A DNA stretch of 64,000 nt from Adhaeribacter terrigena. GTDB taxonomy: Bacteria; Bacteroidota; Bacteroidia; Cytophagales; Hymenobacteraceae. Under the pieces are notes generated by a model, which was given only the letters and a program-made list of their open reading frames with translations, did no database searches and had not been told where the DNA came from. Below are positions 1-6,706 of the stretch, in pieces (the first letter of the stretch is position 1; every line of letters begins with the position of its first letter). The DNA lies in NCBI RefSeq assembly GCF_016623615.1, contig NZ_JAEHFX010000006.1, positions 124,001 through 188,000 on the forward strand. Direction: 5' to 3'. The translations under genes and the position numbers were made by a program.

Positions 1-1
1 A

Positions 2-52
2 GGAACGGTGCTGGTAAATGCGGATTTGTTTGTGGAATATTTAATTAAATAG
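2..52 (+). CDS. 3' end of an unidentified CDS (partial)
   Basis: Sixteen codons stay open from the window edge to a TAG at 50-52 (last residues LFVEYLIK). It could be the tail of a gene that starts outside the window, but the stretch is too short to assign a family or to be sure it is coding. Confidence 0.3.
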   Translation, partial: GTVLVNADLFVEYLIK

Positions 53-90
53 AATTCAAGCCGATTTATGAGTTAGAGCTTTTTGCTGAA

Positions 91-105
91 TTTGGGTAGC
101 GTTTT
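91..105 (-). repeat. dispersed element, degenerate
   Basis: TTTGGGTAGCGTTTT on plus. Confidence 0.4.
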
Positions 106-185
106 GCTTGAAAAATTCGTTTATAAATTGACATGCTTTTAAAGCCTGAAAATTATCGATAGATTGAATTTCGTTTTGAATTGCC

Positions 186-428
186 ATGAAAGATATAAAA
201 GATTACATCGCCACAGATCCGGAAGTTTTAGGTAGGCAGCCGGTCTTCAAAGGTACGCGGGTTCCAATAGAAACGATGTTTCTGCATTTGGAAAAAGGTG
301 TTTCATTGGATGAATTCCTGGAAGATTTCCCGAGTGTACAGAAAGAACAGGCTGTGGCGGTTTTAGGATTTGCAGAGAAAATAATGACTTCCAAGAATAT
401 CCTGAAACTTTATGAAACTGCTGCTTGA
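186..428 (+). CDS. DUF433 family antitoxin
   Basis: 80 aa, the usual length for DUF433 (COG2442) proteins, which are predicted antitoxins of a VapBC-like type II module. The hallmark segment PVFKGTRVPIETMFLHLEKG is present near residues 19-38, followed by a helical part with a DFP motif (about residues 48-50). The following toxin frame starts inside this gene (ATG at 412), the overlap typical of DUF433-DUF5615 pairs. In this family the antitoxin normally represses its own operon. The antitoxin looks intact while the toxin is broken. Family assignment is confident; its role as an antitoxin is inferred from the pairing. Confidence 0.85.
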   Translation: MKDIKDYIATDPEVLGRQPVFKGTRVPIETMFLHLEKGVSLDEFLEDFPSVQKEQAVAVLGFAEKIMTSKNILKLYETAA

Positions 429-732
429 CGAAAATCTTCCCTAGCGACTAAAACTCGATTTTCCAGAGCACGAAATTTACACCGTTTTTGAGAAAGGCTG
501 GGCTGGCAAGAAAGATGGCGAAATAATGGAATTGCTAAAAGCCGGGAACTTTGACGCCTTCCTTACTTTCGACCGGAATCTACAATATCAACAAAACTTC
601 AAAAAGTTTACTGTTCCGGTTTTGGTGCTGAGTGCGCCTGACAATACTTATCTGACCTTAAAAGAATTTGTTCCCAAGATCCAAATGATATTTAAAGGGA
701 AATTGATTTCAGGGGTAAACGTTATTTCATAA
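412..732 (+). pseudogene. DUF5615 (PIN-like) toxin, interrupted by an in-frame TAG
   Basis: From ATG 412 the frame reads MKLLLDENLP, the N-terminal acidic motif of DUF5615/Mut7-C PIN-like nucleases, then hits TAG at 442-444. The same frame then stays open to TAA at 730-732 and encodes the rest of the fold, including FDAFLTFDRNLQYQQ with its acidic residues. No frameshift is needed, so a single nonsense change explains it. Partner of the upstream DUF433 antitoxin. Internal initiation at 526 would yield 68 aa without the first catalytic acid, so the toxin is probably inactive unless the stop is read through. Confidence 0.8.
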
Positions 733-747
733 GAACGCTATCGTTTT
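732..747 (+). repeat. dispersed element (core AAAACGSTAKNNTTTT)
   Basis: AGAACGCTATCGTTTT directly after the toxin stop codon and 5 nt before its terminator hairpin. Confidence 0.8.
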
Positions 748-752
748 AAAGC

Positions 753-788
753 AAAAAAGTCAGGCTGGGTTTCCGGCCTGACTTTTTT
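753..788 (+). terminator. intrinsic terminator after the toxin-antitoxin pair
   Basis: AAAAAAGTCAGGC (753-765) pairs with GCCTGACTTTTTT (776-788). The stem is identical in sequence to the terminator at 2763-2794, on the other side of the OLD gene. Confidence 0.9.
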
Positions 789-899
789 GTTGGGTTCAGG
801 TAGCATTTATCAACACCAAGAATTGCTAACATAAAACATTAGAATATATCCAAAATTTCTTATATTGCTTTATAGTTTGGAAAGAAAACAATCATTCTA

Positions 900-2729
900 A
901 TGAATATTATTGATCAGATCGAAATAAAAAATTTCCGTTCTTTTGGAAATAGAAAGAAAGAATCTATTAAGGTAATTCGTTGTCAAGATCTTAATATTAT
1001 TTCAGGAGCAAATGACTCAGGTAAATCAAATATTCTAAGGGCTTTAAATTTATTTTTTAATAAAAAAACAGATTTAAACAGCTTTTTCAATTTTGAGAAG
1101 GACTTCTTTAAAAAGGAAGGATATGATGATAATGAGATAAAGGAGGAGTTAGTAACAATTAAAATATGGTTTGTTAACCCTAAGAATATTGGTAAGAATA
1201 ATGAGAAGAAAACCAACATTTACCTACCAGAAAAATTTTGGGTAAGCAGGAGATGGAAAAACACATCTGAATTTAGCCAATATGTTCAATTATCAAGTAT
1301 TGAAAGAGAATTTGAAGATGAAAAGGGAAATGATTTTAATTACTTTTTAGAAAACAAACCAGATGGCTCTAAATCTTTAAAATCTAATGCTAGAGCAAGT
1401 TTACAAAAACAATTAACAGACTTTATCAATTCAATCCAGTTTCACTATATACCAGCGATAAAGGATAACAATTACTTTTCTCACCTTTATGGTGAACTCC
1501 AGCAAACATTATGGAAGACAAAGATTTCTTCGGTAGAAGAAAGAAAAAATGAATTTGAAAAAGCAATCCAAGTTGAAACAGATCAACTGATGGAAGAATT
1601 TAAAAATTCAATAGATTCTAATGGTAACAACTTTATCGAACCAGTTTTTCAACTTCCTTCTGATCTAATTAATTTATTCCGGGCATTAGTGGTTCAAACA
1701 GGCAATGTGGATTTAACACTTAGAGGTGATGGATTCCAAGCAAAACTAATACCTGAAATTCTCAATTTTATTGCCATTAAAGAACTCTCATTTACTACAA
1801 AAAGTATTAAATCTGATTACAAGGCGAAGAAATATTTTATTTGGGGTTTCGAAGAACCAGAAAATTCTTACGAATACAGAAATGCCCAAATCCTTGCTCA
1901 AAAATTTAAATCAAAGTTCTCAAAAAACGCTCAAATTTTCATATCCACCCACTCATTCAACTTCTTAGCTTTAAGAGGGGATAATATTAGTTTTTATAGA
2001 GTTTGGAAAGACTTAAAGGTCAAAAGCTCTAAAATAACCAAACTTAGATTTGACTCTCAGGGAAAAATAAAATTTGATTCAACCACATTAAATTCTGATT
2101 GGGAATTACTTCAGGACGAATTAGGATTCTTTTATTTAAATGAGGAATTAAGTTTAATCTATGAAGAAAAAAGAAAACAACTTGATTTAATTAAAAAGAG
2201 AACAGAAGAAATCAATAAAGCAATTATTTACTCAGAAGGCCTTAACTATAAATACTTGGAAAAGGCCAAAAGTATTTTCACTCCTGATTTGGATATTGAA
2301 ATAAAGGATTGCGGTGGCAAAAATGAACTCCAAAAAATATTTAAATTATTTGCAAAAACTGGGTTTGATAGATTTAAAGTATTTTTTGTCTTCGATTGTG
2401 ATGCTAAAGCACCCTATTTAGATTGTAAGGATTCTAAAAGCCATAACCTAATTCCTTATATTTTTCCAATTAACAAAAAAAATACAACTCCAGAACTGCA
2501 ATGTGGTATTGAAAATATGTTTGATTCAGACATTATAGATTCTATTGAAGAAGAAAAACTATTTGATGTAACTGAGGTGAAAAGGAATAATCAAATAATT
2601 TCAAGAGAGAGAAAAATAAGAAAAGATTTTCTTCTTTCTCACATTATTAATGACCGTAAAGAAGAATCTGATTTTATAAATTTCGAGCATTTTTTCACTT
2701 CAGTCGAATCAGAACTATCCAATAATTAA
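900..2729 (+). CDS. OLD-family ATP-dependent endonuclease (AAA ATPase plus Toprim)
   Basis: 609 aa. An ABC/RecF-like ATPase half shows Walker A GANDSGKS (36-43), a GxG signature region at RGDG (275-278), Walker B FEEPENS (317-323) and the His switch STHS (349-352). The C-terminal half reads as a Toprim nuclease: SEG with E446, then FDCD with D499 and D501. OLD nucleases are DNA nucleases that often act in phage defence. No helicase neighbour (GajB) or other partner is present, so this is a solitary class 1-like gene. It is strikingly AT-rich, full of AAA/TTT codons, next to GC-richer housekeeping genes, which points to transfer. The defence role is inferred from family. Confidence 0.85.
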   Translation: MNIIDQIEIKNFRSFGNRKKESIKVIRCQDLNIISGANDSGKSNILRALNLFFNKKTDLNSFFNFEKDFFKKEGYDDNEIKEELVTIKIWFVNPKNIGKNNEKKTNIYLPEKFWVSRRWKNTSEFSQYVQLSSIEREFEDEKGNDFNYFLENKPDGSKSLKSNARASLQKQLTDFINSIQFHYIPAIKDNNYFSHLYGELQQTLWKTKISSVEERKNEFEKAIQVETDQLMEEFKNSIDSNGNNFIEPVFQLPSDLINLFRALVVQTGNVDLTLRGDGFQAKLIPEILNFIAIKELSFTTKSIKSDYKAKKYFIWGFEEPENSYEYRNAQILAQKFKSKFSKNAQIFISTHSFNFLALRGDNISFYRVWKDLKVKSSKITKLRFDSQGKIKFDSTTLNSDWELLQDELGFFYLNEELSLIYEEKRKQLDLIKKRTEEINKAIIYSEGLNYKYLEKAKSIFTPDLDIEIKDCGGKNELQKIFKLFAKTGFDRFKVFFVFDCDAKAPYLDCKDSKSHNLIPYIFPINKKNTTPELQCGIENMFDSDIIDSIEEEKLFDVTEVKRNNQIISRERKIRKDFLLSHIINDRKEESDFINFEHFFTSVESELSNN

Positions 2730-2762
2730 CATAATTTAAGAATAACTTTTCTCCCAAAACAT

Positions 2763-2794
2763 AAAAAAGTCAGGCCTTACAGCCTGACTTTTTT
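2763..2794. terminator. bidirectional intrinsic terminator
   Basis: AAAAAAGTCAGGC (2763-2775) pairs with GCCTGACTTTTTT (2782-2794). A- and T-runs flank both sides, so it can end both the OLD gene (+) and the bifunctional nuclease gene (-). Confidence 0.9.
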
Positions 2795-2799
2795 ATATC

Positions 2800-2815
2800 A
2801 AAACAATAGCGTTTT
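2800..2815 (-). repeat. dispersed element
   Basis: AAAACGCTATTGTTTT-type copy read on the minus strand; it begins at the last base of... the TAA stop region of the bifunctional nuclease gene (overlap of one base) and precedes its terminator. Confidence 0.85.
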
Positions 2816-3423
2816 TAACCGCGTTTTTGTATTTCATCCCGGATCTTGGCGGCTTTTTCGTAGTCTTCCTTGGCCAGGGCTTCTTCCAGCATCTTGTTCA
2901 GGTCTTCTACCGAGGTTTCGGTAATTTTCTCCTTCTTCTCGGCGGCTGGTTTGCTTTCGGCTTTGGTTTCCGAGGTTTCGTCTAATTCGCTGTCCTCGTC
3001 TTCGTCTTCCAGGTCGCTCAGAATAATGCCGGCTTCCGAAAGTACGGTTTCTACGGTGTAGATCGGTACATTAAAGCGCAGGCCAATGGCAATGGCATCG
3101 GAAGGGCGCGCATCGAGGTCGAATTGCTTGTCGCCGTCGTTACACACGATCTTGGAGTAGAATACGCCTTCTTTCAGGTCGGAGATCATTACTTCCTGCA
3201 CCGTTACTCCCACCTGCTCGGCAAAAGATTTGAACAGGTCGTGCGTGAGCGGACGGTTCGGGTTTATTTTTTCTATCTGGATCGCAATGCTTTGCGCCTC
3301 AAACATACCAATAATGATCGGTAACCGGCGGTTTCCGTCTTTCTCCCCCAGCACCAACGCGAACGAACCTGATTGGCTCTGGCTCGACGAAAGGCCTAAA
3401 ATTTCCAGCTGAATTTTTTTCAC
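2815..3423 (-). CDS. bifunctional nuclease (DUF151) with C-terminal UVR motif
   Basis: About 202 aa. The N-terminal BFN/DUF151 domain is recognisable from KIQLEILGLSSSQSQSGSF, LPIIIGMFEAQSIAI and ARPSDAIAIGLRFNVPIY. An acidic linker (EDEDEDSELDE) follows, and the protein ends in a UvrB/UvrC-type UVR motif (about the last 35 residues, NKMLEEALAKEDYEKAAKIRDEI split over one helix pair). BFN domain proteins are reported to degrade RNA and DNA. I place the start at GTG 3423-3421, giving the family-standard opening (M/V)KKIQLEILGL; a longer TTG-initiated version to 3468 would overlap etfA and has no family support. The GTG lies 19 nt after the etfA stop, so the two are probably co-transcribed. Confidence 0.85.
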   Translation of the reverse strand: MKKIQLEILGLSSSQSQSGSFALVLGEKDGNRRLPIIIGMFEAQSIAIQIEKINPNRPLTHDLFKSFAEQVGVTVQEVMISDLKEGVFYSKIVCNDGDKQFDLDARPSDAIAIGLRFNVPIYTVETVLSEAGIILSDLEDEDEDSELDETSETKAESKPAAEKKEKITETSVEDLNKMLEEALAKEDYEKAAKIRDEIQKRG

Positions 3424-3442
3424 AGTTTTTCTATCTTCTCTA

Positions 3443-4411
3443 CTAACGCAATTGTTTCGCTGCTTCAATTAACTTCGGAACTACCTCGAAGGCATCGCCC
3501 ACGATGCCGTAATCGGCTGCCTTAAAGAACGGCGCTTCCGGATCTTTGTTAATAACGACAATTACTTTAGAAGAGTTAACCCCGGCCAAATGCTGGATAG
3601 CACCCGAAATACCGATGGCAATGTAAAGGTTAGGCGAAACGGTGATTCCGGTCTGGCCCACGTGCTCATGATGCGGTCTCCAGTCTACGTCGGCAACCGG
3701 TTTAGAGCAGGCTGTAGCCGCGCCTAAAGCCTTCGCCAGGTCTTCTACCAAATGCCAGTTTTCCGGGCCTTTCAAACCACGGCCACCTGAAACTACGATG
3801 TCCGCTTCCGGCAATAAAATGTCGCCGGTCTGCTGGATCACCTCTTTCGGCGCAACCGCTACGTCGGCATCGGTAAGCGAGGCAGAGAAATTCTCTACCG
3901 TAGCTTCGCCGGTTTCGTGACCAACTTCGATGGTGTTTTTCTTAACAGCAATAATTTTTACGTCCGCCGTCAGGTTCACGTCCGCAAACGCTTTACCTGA
4001 ATAAACGCCGCGACGCACTTTAAAAGTATTACCAGAAATTTCCGGTAACGCTACCACGTTCGTAGCTAAAGAAGCGCCTAAACGCACCGCTAAACGCGAA
4101 CCAATGGCCGAACCGATATTGGTATTGGAAAGGATAATTACTTTGGAAGCCTCTTTCTGAGCCGCGGCCGCAATAACTTTTACGTACGCCAGGTTTACAA
4201 AATTCTTCAGGCGGGCATCGTTATCGAAAAGCACTTTTTTAATGCCCTGCGCGCCTAAATGCTTCAGGTTTTCTTCCGAAATATCGCCGATGGCAACCGC
4301 CGTTGCCGTGGTACCCATTTGCTGTGCTACTTTGCTGCCGTAGGTTGCCGCCTCTAAAGACGATTTTTTAACCTCGCCGTTCGCACATTCAATTACAACT
4401 AAAACTGACAT
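3443..4411 (-). CDS. etfA: electron transfer flavoprotein subunit alpha
   Basis: 322 aa, full length. The C-terminal FAD-binding domain carries the ETF-alpha signature ISGAIQHLAGVNSSKVIVVI and then NKDPEAPFFKAADYGIVGD. The N-terminal half is the usual Rossmann-like ETF domain. ETF accepts electrons from acyl-CoA dehydrogenases and passes them to ETF:quinone oxidoreductase. It starts 3 nt after the etfB stop, so the two subunits are one operon in the order etfB-etfA. Confidence 0.97.
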   Translation of the reverse strand: MSVLVVIECANGEVKKSSLEAATYGSKVAQQMGTTATAVAIGDISEENLKHLGAQGIKKVLFDNDARLKNFVNLAYVKVIAAAAQKEASKVIILSNTNIGSAIGSRLAVRLGASLATNVVALPEISGNTFKVRRGVYSGKAFADVNLTADVKIIAVKKNTIEVGHETGEATVENFSASLTDADVAVAPKEVIQQTGDILLPEADIVVSGGRGLKGPENWHLVEDLAKALGAATACSKPVADVDWRPHHEHVGQTGITVSPNLYIAIGISGAIQHLAGVNSSKVIVVINKDPEAPFFKAADYGIVGDAFEVVPKLIEAAKQLR

Positions 4412-4414
4412 ATA

Positions 4415-5152
4415 TTATATAACTTTAGCTTCGTTTCTTAATAAGGTTATCAATTCGCCGGCATTTTCCGGAGCGATCATCTTCACGCCGGTTTTCTGCG
4501 GAGGCAGGGCGAATGTTTCGATCTCGGTTTTGGTCTCGGAGCCGGTTGGTTCTACCACTTTCAAAGGCTTGGTACGGGCCGTCATGATGCCGCGCATGTT
4601 CGGAATTCTTGGCTCCGTCATCGGCTGCTGCGCCGAAACCACAATTGGCAACTGCGCATCGATAATCTCATGACCACCTTCAATTTCGCGCTGAACCGTG
4701 GCCGTGTTGCCGTTTACATCAAGCTTCACGCCCGGGGTAATAGAAGGAATGCCTAACATTTCAGCCACCATACCGTGCACCTGGAAACCGTTGTAGTCAA
4801 CAGATTCTTTTCCCATCAGGATCAGGTCGAAGTTTTCGGCTTTGGCGTAGTTAGCAATTTGGGTAGCTACAAAGAAAGCATCGGTTGGTTTGGCGTTGAT
4901 GCGAACCGCATCGTCGGCGCCAATGGCCAGGGCTTTACGGATGTTGGCTTCGGTATCGGCTTCGCCTACGTTCAGAACGGTAACGGTGCCGCCCTGGGCT
5001 TCTTTCAGCTCAATAGCACGGGTTAACGCGTATTCGTCGTAAGGGTTTATTACAAATTGCACGCCGGCCGTGTTGAACTGCTTATTATCGGGCGTGAACG
5101 TTATTTTGGTAGTAGTATCGGGTACGTTGCTGATGCAAACTAAAATCTTCAT
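4415..5152 (-). CDS. etfB: electron transfer flavoprotein subunit beta
   Basis: 245 aa, normal for ETF-beta. The N-terminus MKILVCISNVPDTT and the conserved segment VINPYDEYALTRAIELKE are diagnostic; the beta signature region LMGKESVDYNG...VAEMLGIP lies mid-protein and ALPPQKTGVKMI near the end. It binds AMP structurally and forms the heterodimer with EtfA. First gene of the etfB-etfA(-bfn) minus-strand unit; divergent from the TPR gene at 5215. Confidence 0.97.
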   Translation of the reverse strand: MKILVCISNVPDTTTKITFTPDNKQFNTAGVQFVINPYDEYALTRAIELKEAQGGTVTVLNVGEADTEANIRKALAIGADDAVRINAKPTDAFFVATQIANYAKAENFDLILMGKESVDYNGFQVHGMVAEMLGIPSITPGVKLDVNGNTATVQREIEGGHEIIDAQLPIVVSAQQPMTEPRIPNMRGIMTARTKPLKVVEPTGSETKTEIETFALPPQKTGVKMIAPENAGELITLLRNEAKVI

Positions 5153-5179
5153 TTTTCGCTCTGTATGCTTAAGAAGGTT

Positions 5180-5187
5180 TAACTTTG
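5180..5187 (+). promoter_or_regulatory. -7 box, Bacteroidota type
   Basis: TAACTTTG fits the TAnnTTTG consensus, 28 nt upstream of the TPR gene start. No clear -33 TTTG box was identified. Confidence 0.5.
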
Positions 5188-5214
5188 GGGCGAAGTTAGC
5201 AATTATTTAAAATA

Positions 5215-5556
5215 ATGGAAACCAACAACGCGCGATTAACCCAACTTTTAGCTTTTTATCAGGAAGACCCGACCGATGCTTTCACCATTTATGCCCTGGC
5301 TACCGAATACCTGAAGCTGGATCTTGCCGAATCGCGGAAATATTACGAATTGCTGCTAGCCGATCATCCGAATTACGTGGGCACGTATTATCATGCTGCC
5401 AAGCTTTACGATGAGCTGGGTTTGAAAGACAAAGCCGAGGAAACATATCAGAAAGGGTTGAAAATAAGCCGCCAGGAAGGAAACATGCACGCTTTTTCGG
5501 AATTGCAGCAGGCTTATAATAAGTTTAGGGGCTTGGATTATGAGGATGAGGATTAA
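5215..5556 (+). CDS. small tetratricopeptide-repeat protein
   Basis: 113 aa with about two and a half TPR units: residues near 12-45 (DPTDAFTIYALATEYLKLDLAESRKYYELLL), 46-80 (HPNYVGTYYHAAKLYDELGLKDKAEETYQKGL), and a partial third. The C-terminus is acidic (DYEDED). There is no signal peptide, so it is a cytoplasmic scaffold-type protein of unknown partner. Similar short TPR proteins are common in Cytophagales. It is divergent from etfB and followed within 10 nt by a large non-coding repeat. Confidence 0.8.
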   Translation: METNNARLTQLLAFYQEDPTDAFTIYALATEYLKLDLAESRKYYELLLADHPNYVGTYYHAAKLYDELGLKDKAEETYQKGLKISRQEGNMHAFSELQQAYNKFRGLDYEDED

Positions 5557-5564
5557 TGAGGTGA

Positions 5565-6033
5565 TTTTATTCGGTCATCTCGACGTCAGGAGAGATCTCA
5601 TCGGGTTGGTTAAATGTTTGCTATTGAGTTTTTATGCCTGAAAGGATACCGTTTTTATAGCTTGCTTCTTTTTAAAGCTTTCAACTTTCAATTAAGCTTT
5701 TCCCCTCCAGCCGGGAGGCTTCGTTTAGCTACGCTGAATCTCCGATTTCTGCGTTCGCGGCTGCAACCCTTCCTGCCCTACCGGGCTGCCTCGTTCCTCG
5801 GCACCGGAAGTCTTGGAGGCCGCTCTCACAGAAACTGGTGTCAGCTTTCCTTCGTAGCTTGCTTCTTTTTAGTTTAGTTTTCCGGATAACGTGATTTTCA
5901 GGTTACGCTGCGCTGGCGATAGGCGTGAAATCAAACTAAAAATAATCCTGTCTATCCTTTAATCTTGAAAATCGTGTTCAGACAAGAATTCTTTAATCTC
6001 CTAATCTGATAAATCCAAATTCAGACAAATATT
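5565..6033. repeat. ~450-bp non-coding dispersed repeat, copy 1
   Basis: Closely similar to 41421-41857. It begins in both copies with TTTTATTCGGTCATCTCGA and ends near CTGATAAATCCAAATTCAGACA. It contains a long hairpin: TTTCTGCGTTCGCGGC (5746-5761) against 5819-5835, where the second arm has decayed. One copy of the 16-bp dispersed element is embedded (5640-5655). No credible reading frame. The remaining 300 bp up to the KaiB terminator show nothing I recognise. Confidence 0.85.
5640..5655 (-). repeat. dispersed element (inside large repeat copy 1)
   Basis: GAAAGGATACCGTTTT; the large repeat copy 2 has GAAAGCATAGCGTTTT at the same place, so the inner bases have diverged between copies. Confidence 0.75.
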
Positions 6034-6274
6034 CATTCCCGTCTGCTTTAGCTGACAGTATATACTTCCTTCCTGGATAGTCGCAGATTCAGGAGATTTT
6101 GGGAGAGGGTTGGGTTAATTGAGTTCTCGTTTGCTGATCAAAGTCCGTCCCTGTTTTTGAGGGAGGATTTAAATGGGGTAAATTCTGATTCAGACCGCTA
6201 TCCGGAAAACGAAGAAATGTTTGGTAAGCAATTAATTTCCCGGAATCAGGATATTATCCTGAACCCATAAAAAC

Positions 6275-6315
6275 AAAAAAGCCGGAAACCTTTATGCAAA
6301 GCTTTCCGACTTTTT
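6275..6315 (-). terminator. intrinsic terminator of kaiB
   Basis: AAAAAAGCCGGAAA near 6275-6288 pairs with GCTTTCCGACTTTTT (6301-6315), with runs of A and T at either end; on the minus strand it follows kaiB. Confidence 0.75.
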
Positions 6316-6321
6316 GTTTGC

Positions 6322-6336
6322 CAAACCATAGCTTTT
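6322..6336 (-). repeat. dispersed element, degenerate
   Basis: Read on minus: AAAAGCTATGGTTTG, missing the C of the AAAAC block, between the kaiB stop and its terminator. Confidence 0.6.
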
Positions 6337-6617
6337 CAGCTTTTATCTGACGCAATTCCAAGCCCCGTGAGTACGCGCGTTTTAACCGATAAAGCCCCGA
6401 TGATACGGGTTTCGGGTAAAGGCCATTTTCTTACCAGCGTAGGTATAGCCAGAATACCGGCTTCTTCGGCCCTTTGCGGTTCTACCTGAATGTCAACAAT
6501 TTCGAGCTCGCAATTTCCTTTCAGGTTTTCTTTGCAAATAGCCTGCAGCATTTCAACCGCCTCCATAGATGTAAGACTGTTGCCGTTAATAAAAAGCTGT
6601 AAAACGTATTTGTTCAT
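6336..6617 (-). CDS. kaiB: KaiB-family protein
   Basis: About 93 aa from ATG 6617, which has a good AAAGGAAAT ribosome site just upstream; a longer frame to 6665 is not needed. KaiB is a small thioredoxin-like, fold-switching protein that binds the CI ring of KaiC. Matches to the family are YVLQLFINGNSLTSMEAVEML at the N-terminus, CELEIVDIQVEPQRAEEAGILAIPTLVRKWP in the middle (with the conserved IPTLV-P stretch) and IIGALS near the end. It lies 90 nt downstream of kaiC on the same strand, so it is probably co-transcribed with it. No KaiA is found in the window, so its role is likely redox/stress or timing signalling through KaiC rather than a canonical three-protein clock. Confidence 0.9.
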   Translation of the reverse strand: MNKYVLQLFINGNSLTSMEAVEMLQAICKENLKGNCELEIVDIQVEPQRAEEAGILAIPTLVRKWPLPETRIIGALSVKTRVLTGLGIASDKS

Positions 6618-6706
6618 ATTTCCTTTAAAAGCCGAAAACCTGCTCCATTCTTTTATTTCTTTCAAATTTTTCTTTCCTCGAATTCTTATCCCTTTTTTGC
6701 CTTTTT

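Noticed and set aside
442-450. CCCTAGCG at the premature toxin stop matches the core of the dispersed element
   Set aside because: Only 8 bp match and neither A/T-run is present; ordinary mutation explains it better.
900-2729. Gabija or retron system
   Set aside because: No UvrD-like helicase, reverse transcriptase or ncRNA is adjacent; only the OLD-type gene is present.
5614-5877. 87-aa open frame
   Set aside because: It lies within the large non-coding repeat; copy 2 does not keep the frame and composition is not protein-like.
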